A model generated the notes under the pieces. It saw nothing but the letters and a program-made list of their open reading frames with translations, was not told where the DNA came from and did no database searches. DNA of 55,490 nt from a virus. How positions within the stretch are numbered: the first letter of the stretch is position 1; every line of letters begins with the position of its first letter. Made by a program: the position numbers and the translations under genes. The stretch is from the IMG/VR virus record IMGVR_UViG_3300037807_000763, positions 1-55,490 of that record. One strand, 5' to 3'. Below, piece after piece: positions 21,605 to 30,393 of the stretch.

Positions 21605-22296
21605 TAGAAGTTGTAAAATTCTCCCCAGTTATAGATTTCGTTATCTGAGTAGATAGCTTTTGCCACTGCGTAATCGAATGGTGTGTCTATATCAATTGAC
21701 TCAACTTCATCTGTTAAGATGAACCCTGGATTATCACCTACAACTCTTGACATTCCTCTTAGTACATCTCTTTTTGCGATTGTAATACCGTAATTTAATT
21801 TAAAAATTTCAGGAAGATCCTGGCTGTTTGGTACATCATCTAAATCATAGTTTAGTGGATAACCATCAAGCCACAAATGATTTTTAACTTCTGTAATTGA
21901 TGTGATACTATCATAGCTATTTTCTAGATAAAACTTAATTGCTGATTCATGTGTTTTGACTGAAATAAAGGGTGAACAAACTGGTGCAAGAAAAATGTGT
22001 TCTGCATTAGTTATTTCTCCAATGTGCTTATGAAATTCAGAATTAGTACACTCTGAACTTGCATAGTATTCCTCACGTTTGTGTATTGAACAATCATAAT
22101 CTTCACCAATTGAGAGCATTAAGTCAGAATCACTATTAACTATTATTTCTTCAATAAAACCTGCGGCCTTGAGAAGGGCTAAGACTTCTAGCTTTCTTTC
22201 AAGTAAAGTTTTGCTACCAATCTTTTGTAAATTCTTGTCTTTGATTCTCTGCGATCCACTTCTGACTGCAACAACTGCTGTTATACCTGTTGACAT
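21604..22296 (-). CDS. Acylneuraminate/KDO-type cytidylyltransferase (NeuA-like)
   Basis: 230 residues of the CMP-sugar synthetase family, which activates nonulosonic acids or KDO by transferring CMP from CTP. The N-terminus AVVAVRSGSQRIKDKN is the CTP-binding loop, slightly altered from the usual ARxGSKRxxxKN. Later landmarks are IVNSDSD and the APVCSPFISVKTH segment. The ATG at 22296 shares one base with the stop of the upstream SDR (TAATG). With the GT29-like gene at 24542 it suggests synthesis and transfer of a sialic-acid-like sugar, but no NeuB synthase is visible in the window. Confidence 0.85.
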   Translation of the reverse strand: MSTGITAVVAVRSGSQRIKDKNLQKIGSKTLLERKLEVLALLKAAGFIEEIIVNSDSDLMLSIGEDYDCSIHKREEYYASSECTNSEFHKHIGEITNAEHIFLAPVCSPFISVKTHESAIKFYLENSYDSITSITEVKNHLWLDGYPLNYDLDDVPNSQDLPEIFKLNYGITIAKRDVLRGMSRVVGDNPGFILTDEVESIDIDTPFDYAVAKAIYSDNEIYNWGEFYNF

Positions 22297-23027
22297 TAAA
22301 ATTGTCCCCCATTGATATCCAAACATGCACCATGAATATAGTTGCTTTTATTTGAACATAAAAATAAAATTGGATCAACAATCTCAGTAACTGTTGCTAG
22401 TCGCTTTAGAGGTATAGTTCTTTCTAACTCTTGTATCTGTTCTTCTCTCATAGATTGTTGTAACATATCAGTTAAAGTTTGACTTGGGCAAACACAGTTT
22501 ATATTAATTCCTTTGGGACCAAGTTCTTGTGCAAATTGTCTTGTTAGTCCAATGATACCTGACTTAGATGCTGTATAATGAACCCCACTGACAATACTCT
22601 TACTTCGTCCTGCAATTGATGAGACATTGACGATTTTACTACCGTACTTCATTCTTTTGACAGCTTCTTTAATTGTCAAGAAAAAAGATCTTAGATTAGT
22701 ATCTAAAACCTCATCCCATTCACATGATGAAATATCTTCATGGTTTTTGCAATAATTTATTCCTGCAACGTTTACTAAAATGTCTAGTTTACCTTCTTTC
22801 TTGTCGAATTCTTCAAATCCTCTTATGATGCCAGATTCATTTTTTATATTCACAGGAATATGAGTTGAGTAATGAAAGGGTCTTATGCTTGGTATTCTAT
22901 TATCTTCTTTTTTACTTCTTGAGAAATAATAAGTGTCGTATCCCAAACTCTGAAAAGCTTCAGTGACACCTTTGCCGATTCCTCGACTGCCGCCAACAAC
23001 TAGTACTTTCTTAGTGTATATAGACAT
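22296..23027 (-). CDS. Short-chain dehydrogenase/reductase
   Basis: 243 residues of the classical SDR family: GGSRGIGKG cofactor loop, NVAGINY, a serine at NVSSIAGRS, the catalytic YTASKSG (YxxxK) and a GININCVCPS stretch. It looks like FabG-type or sugar-acid reductases, and the cluster suggests a sugar-derived keto group as substrate. It overlaps the cupin gene by 17 bases and ends one base into the NeuA-like gene. Confidence 0.88.
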   Translation of the reverse strand: MSIYTKKVLVVGGSRGIGKGVTEAFQSLGYDTYYFSRSKKEDNRIPSIRPFHYSTHIPVNIKNESGIIRGFEEFDKKEGKLDILVNVAGINYCKNHEDISSCEWDEVLDTNLRSFFLTIKEAVKRMKYGSKIVNVSSIAGRSKSIVSGVHYTASKSGIIGLTRQFAQELGPKGININCVCPSQTLTDMLQQSMREEQIQELERTIPLKRLATVTEIVDPILFLCSNKSNYIHGACLDINGGQF

Positions 23028-23448
23028 GTTCTACATCTGGTTTTGTTATCGCGTACCTAGCACCCGGTCCTGATATACATGTAATAAGATGAAGTGTTCC
23101 TTTTTTTACAATAATTATATCATTTTGTGAAACTTTTTTTGTTCCCTGTCCGTCAATCCACCACTCCCACTCGCCATCTAGTATAACCCAATTTTCATCA
23201 GCGTTTGGGTGATAATGTTTCCTGTTTCCTTCACCTGATTGTTGATTAATTATAACCCCGCCGAATGCGTCATTATATGCTAATCTAACTGCCCAGGATT
23301 TATCTACACCAAACTCTGCTCTAAGACTTGATAAGTTTGTTGTTGTAGCATTTTCATATTTTTGTAAAGTTTCCCATTGTATGTTGTCTAAGCCATCTGC
23401 TTTTAAAACTTTAACTACATCTGTTTCTGAAGTGATTATATTTTGCAT
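23011..23448 (-). CDS. Cupin-fold protein
   Basis: 145 residues with a single cupin barrel: KHYHPNADENWVILDGE is the metal-binding first cupin motif and DIIIVKKGTLHLITCISG the second. Small cupins of this type act as sugar isomerases, epimerases or binding proteins in glycan clusters; the WWIDGQG region is not diagnostic. It overlaps the SDR gene and is the first gene of its block after an 86-base AT-rich gap. Confidence 0.78.
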   Translation of the reverse strand: MQNIITSETDVVKVLKADGLDNIQWETLQKYENATTTNLSSLRAEFGVDKSWAVRLAYNDAFGGVIINQQSGEGNRKHYHPNADENWVILDGEWEWWIDGQGTKKVSQNDIIIVKKGTLHLITCISGPGARYAITKPDVEHVYIH

Positions 23449-23534
23449 AATATATTTTCATAAATAGTGTTTTTTGTAAAGGTCTTTAACATGTTTTTAT
23501 AACCTGTTTTATATATATATAAACTGTTTTGTTG

Positions 23535-24545
23535 TTAATGTAATTTTTTAATAATATTGTCCCAGGTGTTGTACCAATTATACTCTGTCTTGATTCTTTT
23601 TTGAATCTTCTGTATAAACGGTAATTGTTTATCAACATTCTTGATATAATACTCTGAAAGTTCTTTGTATTCATCTGCATGTCGCGACCAAACAACTTCA
23701 TCTTCATTGAAGAAATCTAAAACCCCCGGAGAATCAGCAACACCAAATCTTCCTGCTGTGAAAACAGACCAGAATCTATCCTGGATACCATGTTCAACTT
23801 TCCAAGATAGTGCGTTGATGATTGGGCATAGTTTTGATGATGTTAGTATCTTTTTATGCTCATTATCTTCTACAGGACCTCGTTGTGTTCCCATACCTGC
23901 TAAGTTCCATGTATATTTTCCTGTATTCAGAGGTTGCAAGAATTGTTCAACTGAATCAATATTTCCTCTGCCTTTTTTACCCCAAATGCTGCCAACGAAG
24001 CCTAAGTCAGCTTTAAAATTATCCATTACTGGTTTAGCATTTTGAATCTCATCCCAATCATACAAAGATGAACCCCAGGGAACCCAAAATATTCTGTTTT
24101 CTTTTTCTAATTTATTAACAATTCGTTTCTTCTCTGGAAACTCTTCATATCTAGTTTTACATCCAAAAGAGTAGATATTAACTCCTGCGTCTAATGCATC
24201 TTCTACTAATTTGTATGGTGTCCACCTCCAAGTTTTGCACCACTCTTCACACTCGTCCCATGTATTACCCCATGTAACATTAGAATCGTAATTACCCAAT
24301 GCTGTTAGTTTTTGTAAGATCACATCACCTGGTTTATAGATTCCTTCATTGATAAGCCAGACTAAGTCTGGTTCACACCATGAAATAAAAATCCGATTTT
24401 TTTCATTACCAATATCTTCTTTTTCTACCCATCTTACATCATAACCCAAATGCTTTAATACTTTTTCAAACCTTAGCCACGGGTACCAATTCGTATGTTG
24501 ATGTGGTTTTGTGTATCCCAAAAGATAAATTACTCTATTTCTCAT
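23535..24545 (-). CDS. CgeB-like glycosyltransferase
   Basis: 336 residues of GT-B type. The C-terminal part (ADLGFVGSIWGKKGRGN, then GIQDRFWSVFTAGRFGVAD and VVWSRHADEYKELSEYY) matches the CgeB/glycosyl-transferase family 1 C-terminal pattern, with the donor site followed by a late helix that wraps back. It overlaps the sialyltransferase-like gene by four bases. The sugar is unknown. Confidence 0.78.
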   Translation of the reverse strand: MRNRVIYLLGYTKPHQHTNWYPWLRFEKVLKHLGYDVRWVEKEDIGNEKNRIFISWCEPDLVWLINEGIYKPGDVILQKLTALGNYDSNVTWGNTWDECEEWCKTWRWTPYKLVEDALDAGVNIYSFGCKTRYEEFPEKKRIVNKLEKENRIFWVPWGSSLYDWDEIQNAKPVMDNFKADLGFVGSIWGKKGRGNIDSVEQFLQPLNTGKYTWNLAGMGTQRGPVEDNEHKKILTSSKLCPIINALSWKVEHGIQDRFWSVFTAGRFGVADSPGVLDFFNEDEVVWSRHADEYKELSEYYIKNVDKQLPFIQKIQKRIKTEYNWYNTWDNIIKKLH

Positions 24546-25327
24546 TTTAATAACTCATGTATTTCGTTGTCTAATGTAAATTTATTTTCTGTTTGGCATA
24601 ACAATTTTATAATGTGCATTTGAGGTTCTTGTGAGTGACCTTCTTTCTGCATATTTATCATACCATTATATTTGCCAGATTTGTCATTATTTGTAGAACC
24701 TGCTTTATAGTCTCCAACCCACCCATCTTGAAAGAATGATATACCTGTTAAGTGGAGTGTTTTTACATCATAGTTTATTAAGTCTAAAATTGCTGATGTT
24801 GCTACGTTTGACCTTGTCTCCATTGATATATGTGTGTTTAAGTGATAAATAAGATCTGAGGGCACATGGAAATTGATCCTTTTGTTATTTTGCTTGTCAA
24901 AATTCTTGTTATCATTGTGAAAATAGCTTAAGTTATATGGAAATTGTGATGCGAGCCATTCGACACCATGTTCAACCATGCTATCAATATCATATTGGCC
25001 ACCGTTATTTTCATGTTCCATCATACAGTGGTAACGTATATTTGTTTTTTGGCCGTAATCTTTTTCTAATTCTTTAGTTGGTTGCCATGCTTTGTTTAAT
25101 CTTACAACAATATCATATTTGTCAATTGATGCGCCTCGACCAAGTCCTTGTAGATATGGTGAAGGCCCAACAACAATAACACTTTTGCCCATCAAGTATT
25201 TATTAAACTTAGAAGATATTTTTACATCGCTTCTTATTATACTAAGTTCCTCATTAGTTAAATCAGTTTTACATCCCTCTCTAAAGGGTTCATCAACTGT
25301 CCAATCAAATGTTTTATAAAGATGCAT
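24542..25327 (-). CDS. GT29 sialyltransferase-like glycosyltransferase
   Basis: About 261 residues with the arrangement of family GT29: sialyl motif L as VGPSPYLQGLGRGASID followed by KYDIVVRLN, sialyl motif S as SNVATSAILDLINY and LTGISFF, and a late HSQEPQMHI resembling the small H...E motif. GT29 enzymes transfer sialic acid from CMP-sialic acid and are best known from eukaryotes. The ATG at 25327 overlaps the upstream GT2 gene by 14 bases; the longer GTG frame runs inside that gene. The NeuA-like gene at 21604 could supply the CMP-sugar. Donor and acceptor are inferred. Confidence 0.78.
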   Translation of the reverse strand: MHLYKTFDWTVDEPFREGCKTDLTNEELSIIRSDVKISSKFNKYLMGKSVIVVGPSPYLQGLGRGASIDKYDIVVRLNKAWQPTKELEKDYGQKTNIRYHCMMEHENNGGQYDIDSMVEHGVEWLASQFPYNLSYFHNDNKNFDKQNNKRINFHVPSDLIYHLNTHISMETRSNVATSAILDLINYDVKTLHLTGISFFQDGWVGDYKAGSTNNDKSGKYNGMINMQKEGHSQEPQMHIIKLLCQTENKFTLDNEIHELLK

Positions 25328-25937
25328 AGAGCTTGTTTTGTTTTTCCTGCTTACTGATTTTCTTGTGATGATAAAAGCACCAAATCTCTTCAAAGGGGAG
25401 ATATGAGTCTTGTTTTGCACCCACTAATCTTTCATGCACGGGCTTTTGCCATGTAATTGATTTACAATTCTTATAAATTCTTTGCTGTGAGTCTGGGAAA
25501 TTAACCCATCCTTTCTCATTTATATTCCATTTCCACTTATTAATGTGTTCTTCTGTTAAACCATCTACCGTGTTAATCCTCGGTACCCAGTATAATTCAA
25601 TATCAGGATTTGCTGAGATGAGTGATTTAATATTTGAAATTAAATTCTTGTGGGGTATTTCGTCTGCATCAATGTTTACTATCCAGTCACCTGTGCATTG
25701 TTCATTTAAGAAGTTTTTTTGATTTGAGAAGTTACCCTCTAAAGCTCTCTCTACTAACTTTATATTATTACTTTTGTCATGAATAAATCTATCAAAAACT
25801 CTCCATGTCCTTTGATCAGAGTAATCATCGAGAATAACAATTTCATCTTCTGGATCTTTATGCTTAAGGAGAAATCCTATCAACTCTTCTATTTCTTTGT
25901 GCTCGTTATGTGTTGTTATCGCATAACTTATAACCAT
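25314..25937 (-). CDS. Family 2 glycosyltransferase
   Basis: 207 residues with a GT-A fold: AITTHNEHKEIEELIGF, VILDDYSDQ and the metal-binding NIDADEIP. The C-terminus carries the KPVHERLVG segment seen in related GT2 enzymes. It is shorter than average, a minimal catalytic domain. It lies between the 26 kb unknown gene and the sialyltransferase-like gene, overlapping the latter. Confidence 0.85.
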   Translation of the reverse strand: MVISYAITTHNEHKEIEELIGFLLKHKDPEDEIVILDDYSDQRTWRVFDRFIHDKSNNIKLVERALEGNFSNQKNFLNEQCTGDWIVNIDADEIPHKNLISNIKSLISANPDIELYWVPRINTVDGLTEEHINKWKWNINEKGWVNFPDSQQRIYKNCKSITWQKPVHERLVGAKQDSYLPFEEIWCFYHHKKISKQEKQNKLYASL

Positions 25938-25939
25938 TT

Positions 25940-26422
25940 TTAAATATCCTCTTCGTCAACTTCCGGTATTGATGTATTTTCCCATTCTTTAATTAATTCT
26001 TTTGGCCACTCAAAATCTTCTTTAATAAAAAGAGCTCTCGTGTTACATATATGCCAACTAAATGTCCTGTAAATTGGGAACTGACTCAGAATATTTTTCA
26101 ATTCTTTGTACTGACCTCTGTAATTCTTGTCTGAAACTACTCTGTAAGAACCCTCAGATATTTTCATTACAGATCCTGCTTTCTTTAAAATCTTTTTAAT
26201 TGCACCTTCTGTCAAAATAGGTGCATCTGATTTTGAAGGTGAAGCTTTTATTTGTATTGCGTGAACTAATCTTACACGCTTTCCATCTTTTCTCTTGTAC
26301 ATGTGTTTTGGGTTAAGTATAAGACAAGTTCTTGATCTTGATTTTGCACCAGGTTTTTTCCCTTTGTAGCGAAAAGATACAACTTCACCTGACTTTAGTT
26401 TACTCCAGCTTATTCTCTTCAT
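25940..26422 (-). CDS. Hypothetical phage protein, 160 residues
   Basis: A basic N-terminal half (KGKKPGAKSRSRTCLILNP, VRLVHAIQI) suggests nucleic-acid binding, while the C-terminus is acidic. No known domain is recognised. It starts directly after the zinc-ribbon gene on the same strand (26423-26857), with one base between them. Confidence 0.6.
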   Translation of the reverse strand: MKRISWSKLKSGEVVSFRYKGKKPGAKSRSRTCLILNPKHMYKRKDGKRVRLVHAIQIKASPSKSDAPILTEGAIKKILKKAGSVMKISEGSYRVVSDKNYRGQYKELKNILSQFPIYRTFSWHICNTRALFIKEDFEWPKELIKEWENTSIPEVDEEDI

Positions 26423-26857
26423 TTATATATCCTTAACAATACCCATCGCTTTACATGCAGATAAAAAATCATACTTTTGATAAGTTTTAGCACTTTTAAC
26501 ATCTAATATTGATTCATATTGATCACCTAAATCTTTTTTCTCTTTACTTGAGATTTTCTTGACTGTTGCGTACTTCCAAGACCAATTGTTAATAGAGCCT
26601 TCTGGGAAAATTAATCCAAGTGCACCCATATTTACAACTGATGGGAACCACCAGATTTTTCTTTCTTTGTCAAATGTTTTTAATTCATTTATTAGCAAAG
26701 AAGAATCCCCTTGAACTGTCTCTTCAGCATCATCTGTAAACCTAGTATCTGACATAAAACCACAGTTAAAGCACATATAGCTACTATAATCTTCTTGCAT
26801 TTCTTCAAAGCAATGATCAGTTGACTCACAAATTGGGCATGTTATGACACGTTCCAT
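26423..26857 (-). CDS. Zinc-ribbon protein
   Basis: 144 residues. The N-terminus holds two CxxC pairs, TCPICES and MCFNCGF, about 22 residues apart, forming a zinc ribbon. The rest (IWWFPSVVNMGALGLIFPE and a lysine-rich SSKEKKDLG region) is unassigned. The layout resembles conserved short proteins of marine T4-like phages. A role in transcription or nucleic-acid binding is possible. Confidence 0.7.
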   Translation of the reverse strand: MERVITCPICESTDHCFEEMQEDYSSYMCFNCGFMSDTRFTDDAEETVQGDSSLLINELKTFDKERKIWWFPSVVNMGALGLIFPEGSINNWSWKYATVKKISSKEKKDLGDQYESILDVKSAKTYQKYDFLSACKAMGIVKDI

Positions 26858-26858
26858 C

Positions 26859-28169
26859 TTAACTTACCTTCTCTAATTTAGGAAGTGATAATTTTGGTAT
26901 TTCTGGAAGTGATGCTGTAACAGTTTCTGTAAATACTGGTAATTTTTGATCTAGAATTTCTCTAAAGAGGTCAGTCATTGCATTAAAACTATATTTATTT
27001 TTATTATAAAGTGATTGTTTTCTTGCCTTTAGAACAAATGATTTATAGTCTTTTCTAACACGCATCATTGCTGTTGATGCTGCACCATAATTTACTGCAA
27101 ACCATTGTTGTCCCTTGACATAGATACCCTCTTGGAAGGACTTTTCAGAAACCTCAACTAGACCTCCCGGAAATAGTATTGAGTTATTAGTATTGAGAAA
27201 GTCCACATGCCCACTCCAGTTAGATGCCATTATGGGTTTTTCTGAAAGACTGGCTTCTAAAAGAGGACGACCAAACCCCTCACCATGCGTAAACGTAATA
27301 TGTGACTTTACTTTGGGATGGTTGTAGAGCTCATTCATTTCATCATCGTAAAGATCAGCATGTAAAAGATAAACGTTTGGAAGATCTTTTTCATCTATAT
27401 CCATAGCTTTTCGTATTACTCTTAATCTGGTTAACATGTCTTCTTTATCAATTTTGCATGTAGTTGCACCTGATGTCTTTAGAATAAGAGCTGTATCTTT
27501 TCTGTTTTTGAATGTTTTAAAGAATGTTGCGATTAAATTCCCTACATCTTTACGATCCTCTCCCATACCTCCCTGGAGCCAGTGGCCCACAAACAAAAAA
27601 CACCATTTTTCTTTAATTTGTGACATTGCTTTTTCAAGGTCCTCAGAAATTTCACTATTCTTTGATAGCTTTTTGAAAATTTTTGTGTTAACACCTTCAA
27701 ATAAAACTTCTATAGGCTTTTCAAGTTTCAATACTTGACCTGTTTTTTTATTAGTATATGCTGAAGCTTCTAGTACTTTTTTACTAAAGTTTGAACTTGT
27801 CAAGATTAAGTCCATCCTGTTCATTCCCTCTATCCATGATTGGGGGATAACTGTTGCTTCTAAGCCTGCTGTAATACCGATATTGTATTTACCAACAGGA
27901 ATAAATTCATTGGGTACAACGATATGAATATGAATGTCTGGTTTTTGTTGCATTTCTTTTTCATTCTTTATTAATCTTGAAATGATTTTCATATCTTCAG
28001 GATCATCAACAACAAGTGCGTTTTGAGATGTTTTTCCCCAAGGTACTGGGAATATTTTAATGTCAAATTGATCCATCATAATTAGTGATTGAACGACATC
28101 ACGTGATCGTGCGCCATAACCTGATCTAGTTGCAACAGGAGCTGTTATTAGCATTGTGGGTCTGTACAT
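26859..28169 (-). CDS. GT4-family glycosyltransferase
   Basis: 436 residues of GT-B type. The N-terminal domain starts ITAPVATRSGYGARSRD. The C-terminal domain has FVGHWLQGGMGEDRKD and the family GT4 signature EGFGRPLLEASLSEKP, where the first glutamate is the E of the EX7E donor-binding motif. It is arranged head-to-tail with another GT4 gene two bases away, so the two may work in sequence on one glycan. Confidence 0.87.
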   Translation of the reverse strand: MYRPTMLITAPVATRSGYGARSRDVVQSLIMMDQFDIKIFPVPWGKTSQNALVVDDPEDMKIISRLIKNEKEMQQKPDIHIHIVVPNEFIPVGKYNIGITAGLEATVIPQSWIEGMNRMDLILTSSNFSKKVLEASAYTNKKTGQVLKLEKPIEVLFEGVNTKIFKKLSKNSEISEDLEKAMSQIKEKWCFLFVGHWLQGGMGEDRKDVGNLIATFFKTFKNRKDTALILKTSGATTCKIDKEDMLTRLRVIRKAMDIDEKDLPNVYLLHADLYDDEMNELYNHPKVKSHITFTHGEGFGRPLLEASLSEKPIMASNWSGHVDFLNTNNSILFPGGLVEVSEKSFQEGIYVKGQQWFAVNYGAASTAMMRVRKDYKSFVLKARKQSLYNKNKYSFNAMTDLFREILDQKLPVFTETVTASLPEIPKLSLPKLEKVS

Positions 28170-28171
28170 TT

Positions 28172-29650
28172 TTATATTTTCCTTGTTGTTGTTAGTCCAT
28201 TAAATTCAGGAGTTGCGAAATCCCAAGTTGTAGCATTTGTTATCTCTATTCTGTTTCTTGGTTTCCAGTTTTCTAAAACTTGATAAATATCGTGAATGAA
28301 TCGTTTGTTCATTTCAGATGCTGACATTCCTGTTTCTGGAGACAAGATAAATTTACGTCCTTCTACACCACAAGCTTGGAGCTCTTTACCACGAATTTTC
28401 CATGCTGCCTTTATTTGTTCTGCAACATCCTCAAAATCTGGTCGATCGTCTGAAATATAAGGTGTTGCGGGTGAACCTTGGATGCTTCTTGACGTTGGGA
28501 ATACTGGGAAAACCCAGTTACCATGATCTTTGTAGCGACCATCATGATTAGATCCCCACTCTGTTGTATAGTCATCTACTGTCAAATATGACCCATCTTC
28601 CTTTTTAAATCCACAGTAATCTTGCATTCCACCTGATACATTGACAACTAATGGTGTTCCTGTAATAAGTGATTCTGCTCCCATAAGGCCAAATCCTTCA
28701 TTTGAACTAATGAGAATGCTACAATCAGAAAGGTTATAAAGCCAATTTAATTGTTCTCGTTCTAATTTGTTTGGAGAAAATCCGACAGCATAATTAGGAC
28801 AAAGATTCCTAACCACTTCTGGAAGATCAGTGCCATTATCATCTAAAGGTGAGGTATGCATTAATAAAAGACACTTGTTAGCTTGCTCTTTTGTTAATGA
28901 ATCGCAGAATGTTCTATACGCATAGATAATGTCAGGAACTAATTTTCTTCGAATGTTTCTTGCATTATAGAAAAGTATAAAATCTTTGTCTTGATTACCT
29001 ACTGCTTGTTGCTTGAAATTTTGAAACTCATCCCATTTTTTATCATTCTTGTCCATCAAATAAAAATCGTCCTCATTAATTCCGTGTGGAATATAAGTTA
29101 CTTGCCAATCTTCGTATGATGTTCTTACATTTTTTACGATATTAGATGTTTGTTTTGAAATATTAAAAAGAGCATCAACTGAATCGTAATACTTTTGATT
29201 CCACATTGGATAAGGTAAGTCATCCCAAATATTATAATACATTATGGGTAACTCTTGACGAAGTTCGTGTTCCATTTGAAATAGCCACTGCCAAAATCGT
29301 GGATCTGTGTAGATCAAAATAGCATCAGGCTTGTAATGAGACATTAGAGCTCGCAGCATATCAGGATTTCCATAGCCATTTGTAGGATGGATCTTAAGTG
29401 AGGCACCAGGAACGCCAGTTCTAGTTTGAACATCTTGATCCATATCGATTAATTGACCTTTATCAGGATGATTTATTGCGCCACCAACTTGAACCCAATT
29501 TATTTGATGTAATGTGCCAAGTACAAACTCCCTAGACATATTTCCTACACCTGACATCATTCTTAAATCGTCACTAAGTAGTAGAACAGTTTTTCGTTTG
29601 TCCTGCGGTAGAACTTCGTATCCGTTACGAATATCACCAATTTTAAGCAT
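28172..29650 (-). CDS. GT4-family glycosyltransferase
   Basis: 492 residues, also GT-B: N-terminal LLLSDDLRMMSGVGNMSRE, nucleotide-region LFYNARNIRRKLVPDI and the C-terminal NEGFGLMGAESLITGTP carrying EX7E. The C-terminal 90 residues extend beyond the core. It begins after the small 29665-29868 gene. Confidence 0.87.
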   Translation of the reverse strand: MLKIGDIRNGYEVLPQDKRKTVLLLSDDLRMMSGVGNMSREFVLGTLHQINWVQVGGAINHPDKGQLIDMDQDVQTRTGVPGASLKIHPTNGYGNPDMLRALMSHYKPDAILIYTDPRFWQWLFQMEHELRQELPIMYYNIWDDLPYPMWNQKYYDSVDALFNISKQTSNIVKNVRTSYEDWQVTYIPHGINEDDFYLMDKNDKKWDEFQNFKQQAVGNQDKDFILFYNARNIRRKLVPDIIYAYRTFCDSLTKEQANKCLLLMHTSPLDDNGTDLPEVVRNLCPNYAVGFSPNKLEREQLNWLYNLSDCSILISSNEGFGLMGAESLITGTPLVVNVSGGMQDYCGFKKEDGSYLTVDDYTTEWGSNHDGRYKDHGNWVFPVFPTSRSIQGSPATPYISDDRPDFEDVAEQIKAAWKIRGKELQACGVEGRKFILSPETGMSASEMNKRFIHDIYQVLENWKPRNRIEITNATTWDFATPEFNGLTTTRKI

Positions 29651-29664
29651 GTAAACTCCTAAGT

Positions 29665-29868
29665 TTAATAACCGTTTCTATAATTTTCTTTTAAGCTTTT
29701 TGTGTCTTTAATCTTATCTCTATAACTATGATCATTGTTAAATAACCACATTGATCTATTCACTAATTTTTGTAGAGTAACATTTTCTAATTTACTAATG
29801 TTTCTAAATTCTGTGTAGACATCAGCCAAAAGCTTTATTGATGTTAGCTTCCATATTTGTTTTATCAC
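29665..29868 (-). CDS. Small hypothetical protein, GTG start
   Basis: 67 residues, basic and helical (FRNISKLENVTLQKLVNRSM). It starts with GTG seven bases after an AGGAG site. No family recognised. Confidence 0.5.
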   Translation of the reverse strand: MIKQIWKLTSIKLLADVYTEFRNISKLENVTLQKLVNRSMWLFNNDHSYRDKIKDTKSLKENYRNGY

Positions 29869-29922
29869 AATTTTTCTCCTATGATTGTATATATTTATTA
29901 TATATATAACAAAAAAGAGAAA

Positions 29923-30393
29923 TTAATGATATTTCTTTCGATCATAATTTGATGAATCATTACGCTTTTGTTTTCTCACATTATACTCTTTTCCCGCATC
30001 TAAGTTTTGATCATCTAAGTTTTTATTTGAAATAAAATTGTAATGGGATTTTAAAAATTGTAGCCCATAAATAATTGAATCAATACCTTCGCCCAATATT
30101 GAAAATCTTGATTGTGTAATGACACTATTTGAAATATCTAAGAAGACATATTCGCTTTTACATAATGAATAAAGCTTTATACTTGTTTTTAATGTGAGAT
30201 GTGGGTTTACTTTATTATGCTTTGTTACTGATTCCGCAATAACTGGGATCTTATCATGTTCTGTTGCATAGAAGCAAAATTGAAATGGTGTATCACCCGG
30301 GACTGAATCAATTGTTTGAAAGATACTTTCCCAAATTGCATCTTCATACTCTGAGTATGTAAAAGCACCTGGCATTCTAATGATTGGTATCAT
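29923..30393 (-). CDS. Hypothetical protein, 156 residues
   Basis: The first 110 residues look like an alpha/beta domain (DTPFQFCFYATEHDKIPVIA, SEYVFLDISNSVI), while the last 30 are charged and probably disordered. No catalytic motif is recognised. It overlaps the RecB-like nuclease gene by four bases, so the two are co-translated. Confidence 0.6.
   Translation of the reverse strand: MIPIIRMPGAFTYSEYEDAIWESIFQTIDSVPGDTPFQFCFYATEHDKIPVIAESVTKHNKVNPHLTLKTSIKLYSLCKSEYVFLDISNSVITQSRFSILGEGIDSIIYGLQFLKSHYNFISNKNLDDQNLDAGKEYNVRKQKRNDSSNYDRKKYH

Noticed and set aside
23486-23707. 73-codon minus-strand frame overlapping the CgeB-like gene
   Set aside because: Most of it is out of frame inside a strong glycosyltransferase gene and the rest is AT-rich spacer; no ribosome-binding site.
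25328-25420. GTG-start extension of the GT29-like protein
   Set aside because: The extra 31 codons lie wholly inside the upstream GT2 gene and the sialyl motif region is complete without them.
29869-29922. AT-rich run of TATATATA between genes
   Set aside because: It may contain a -10-like element, but no -35 partner or conserved copy is visible, so I do not call a promoter.
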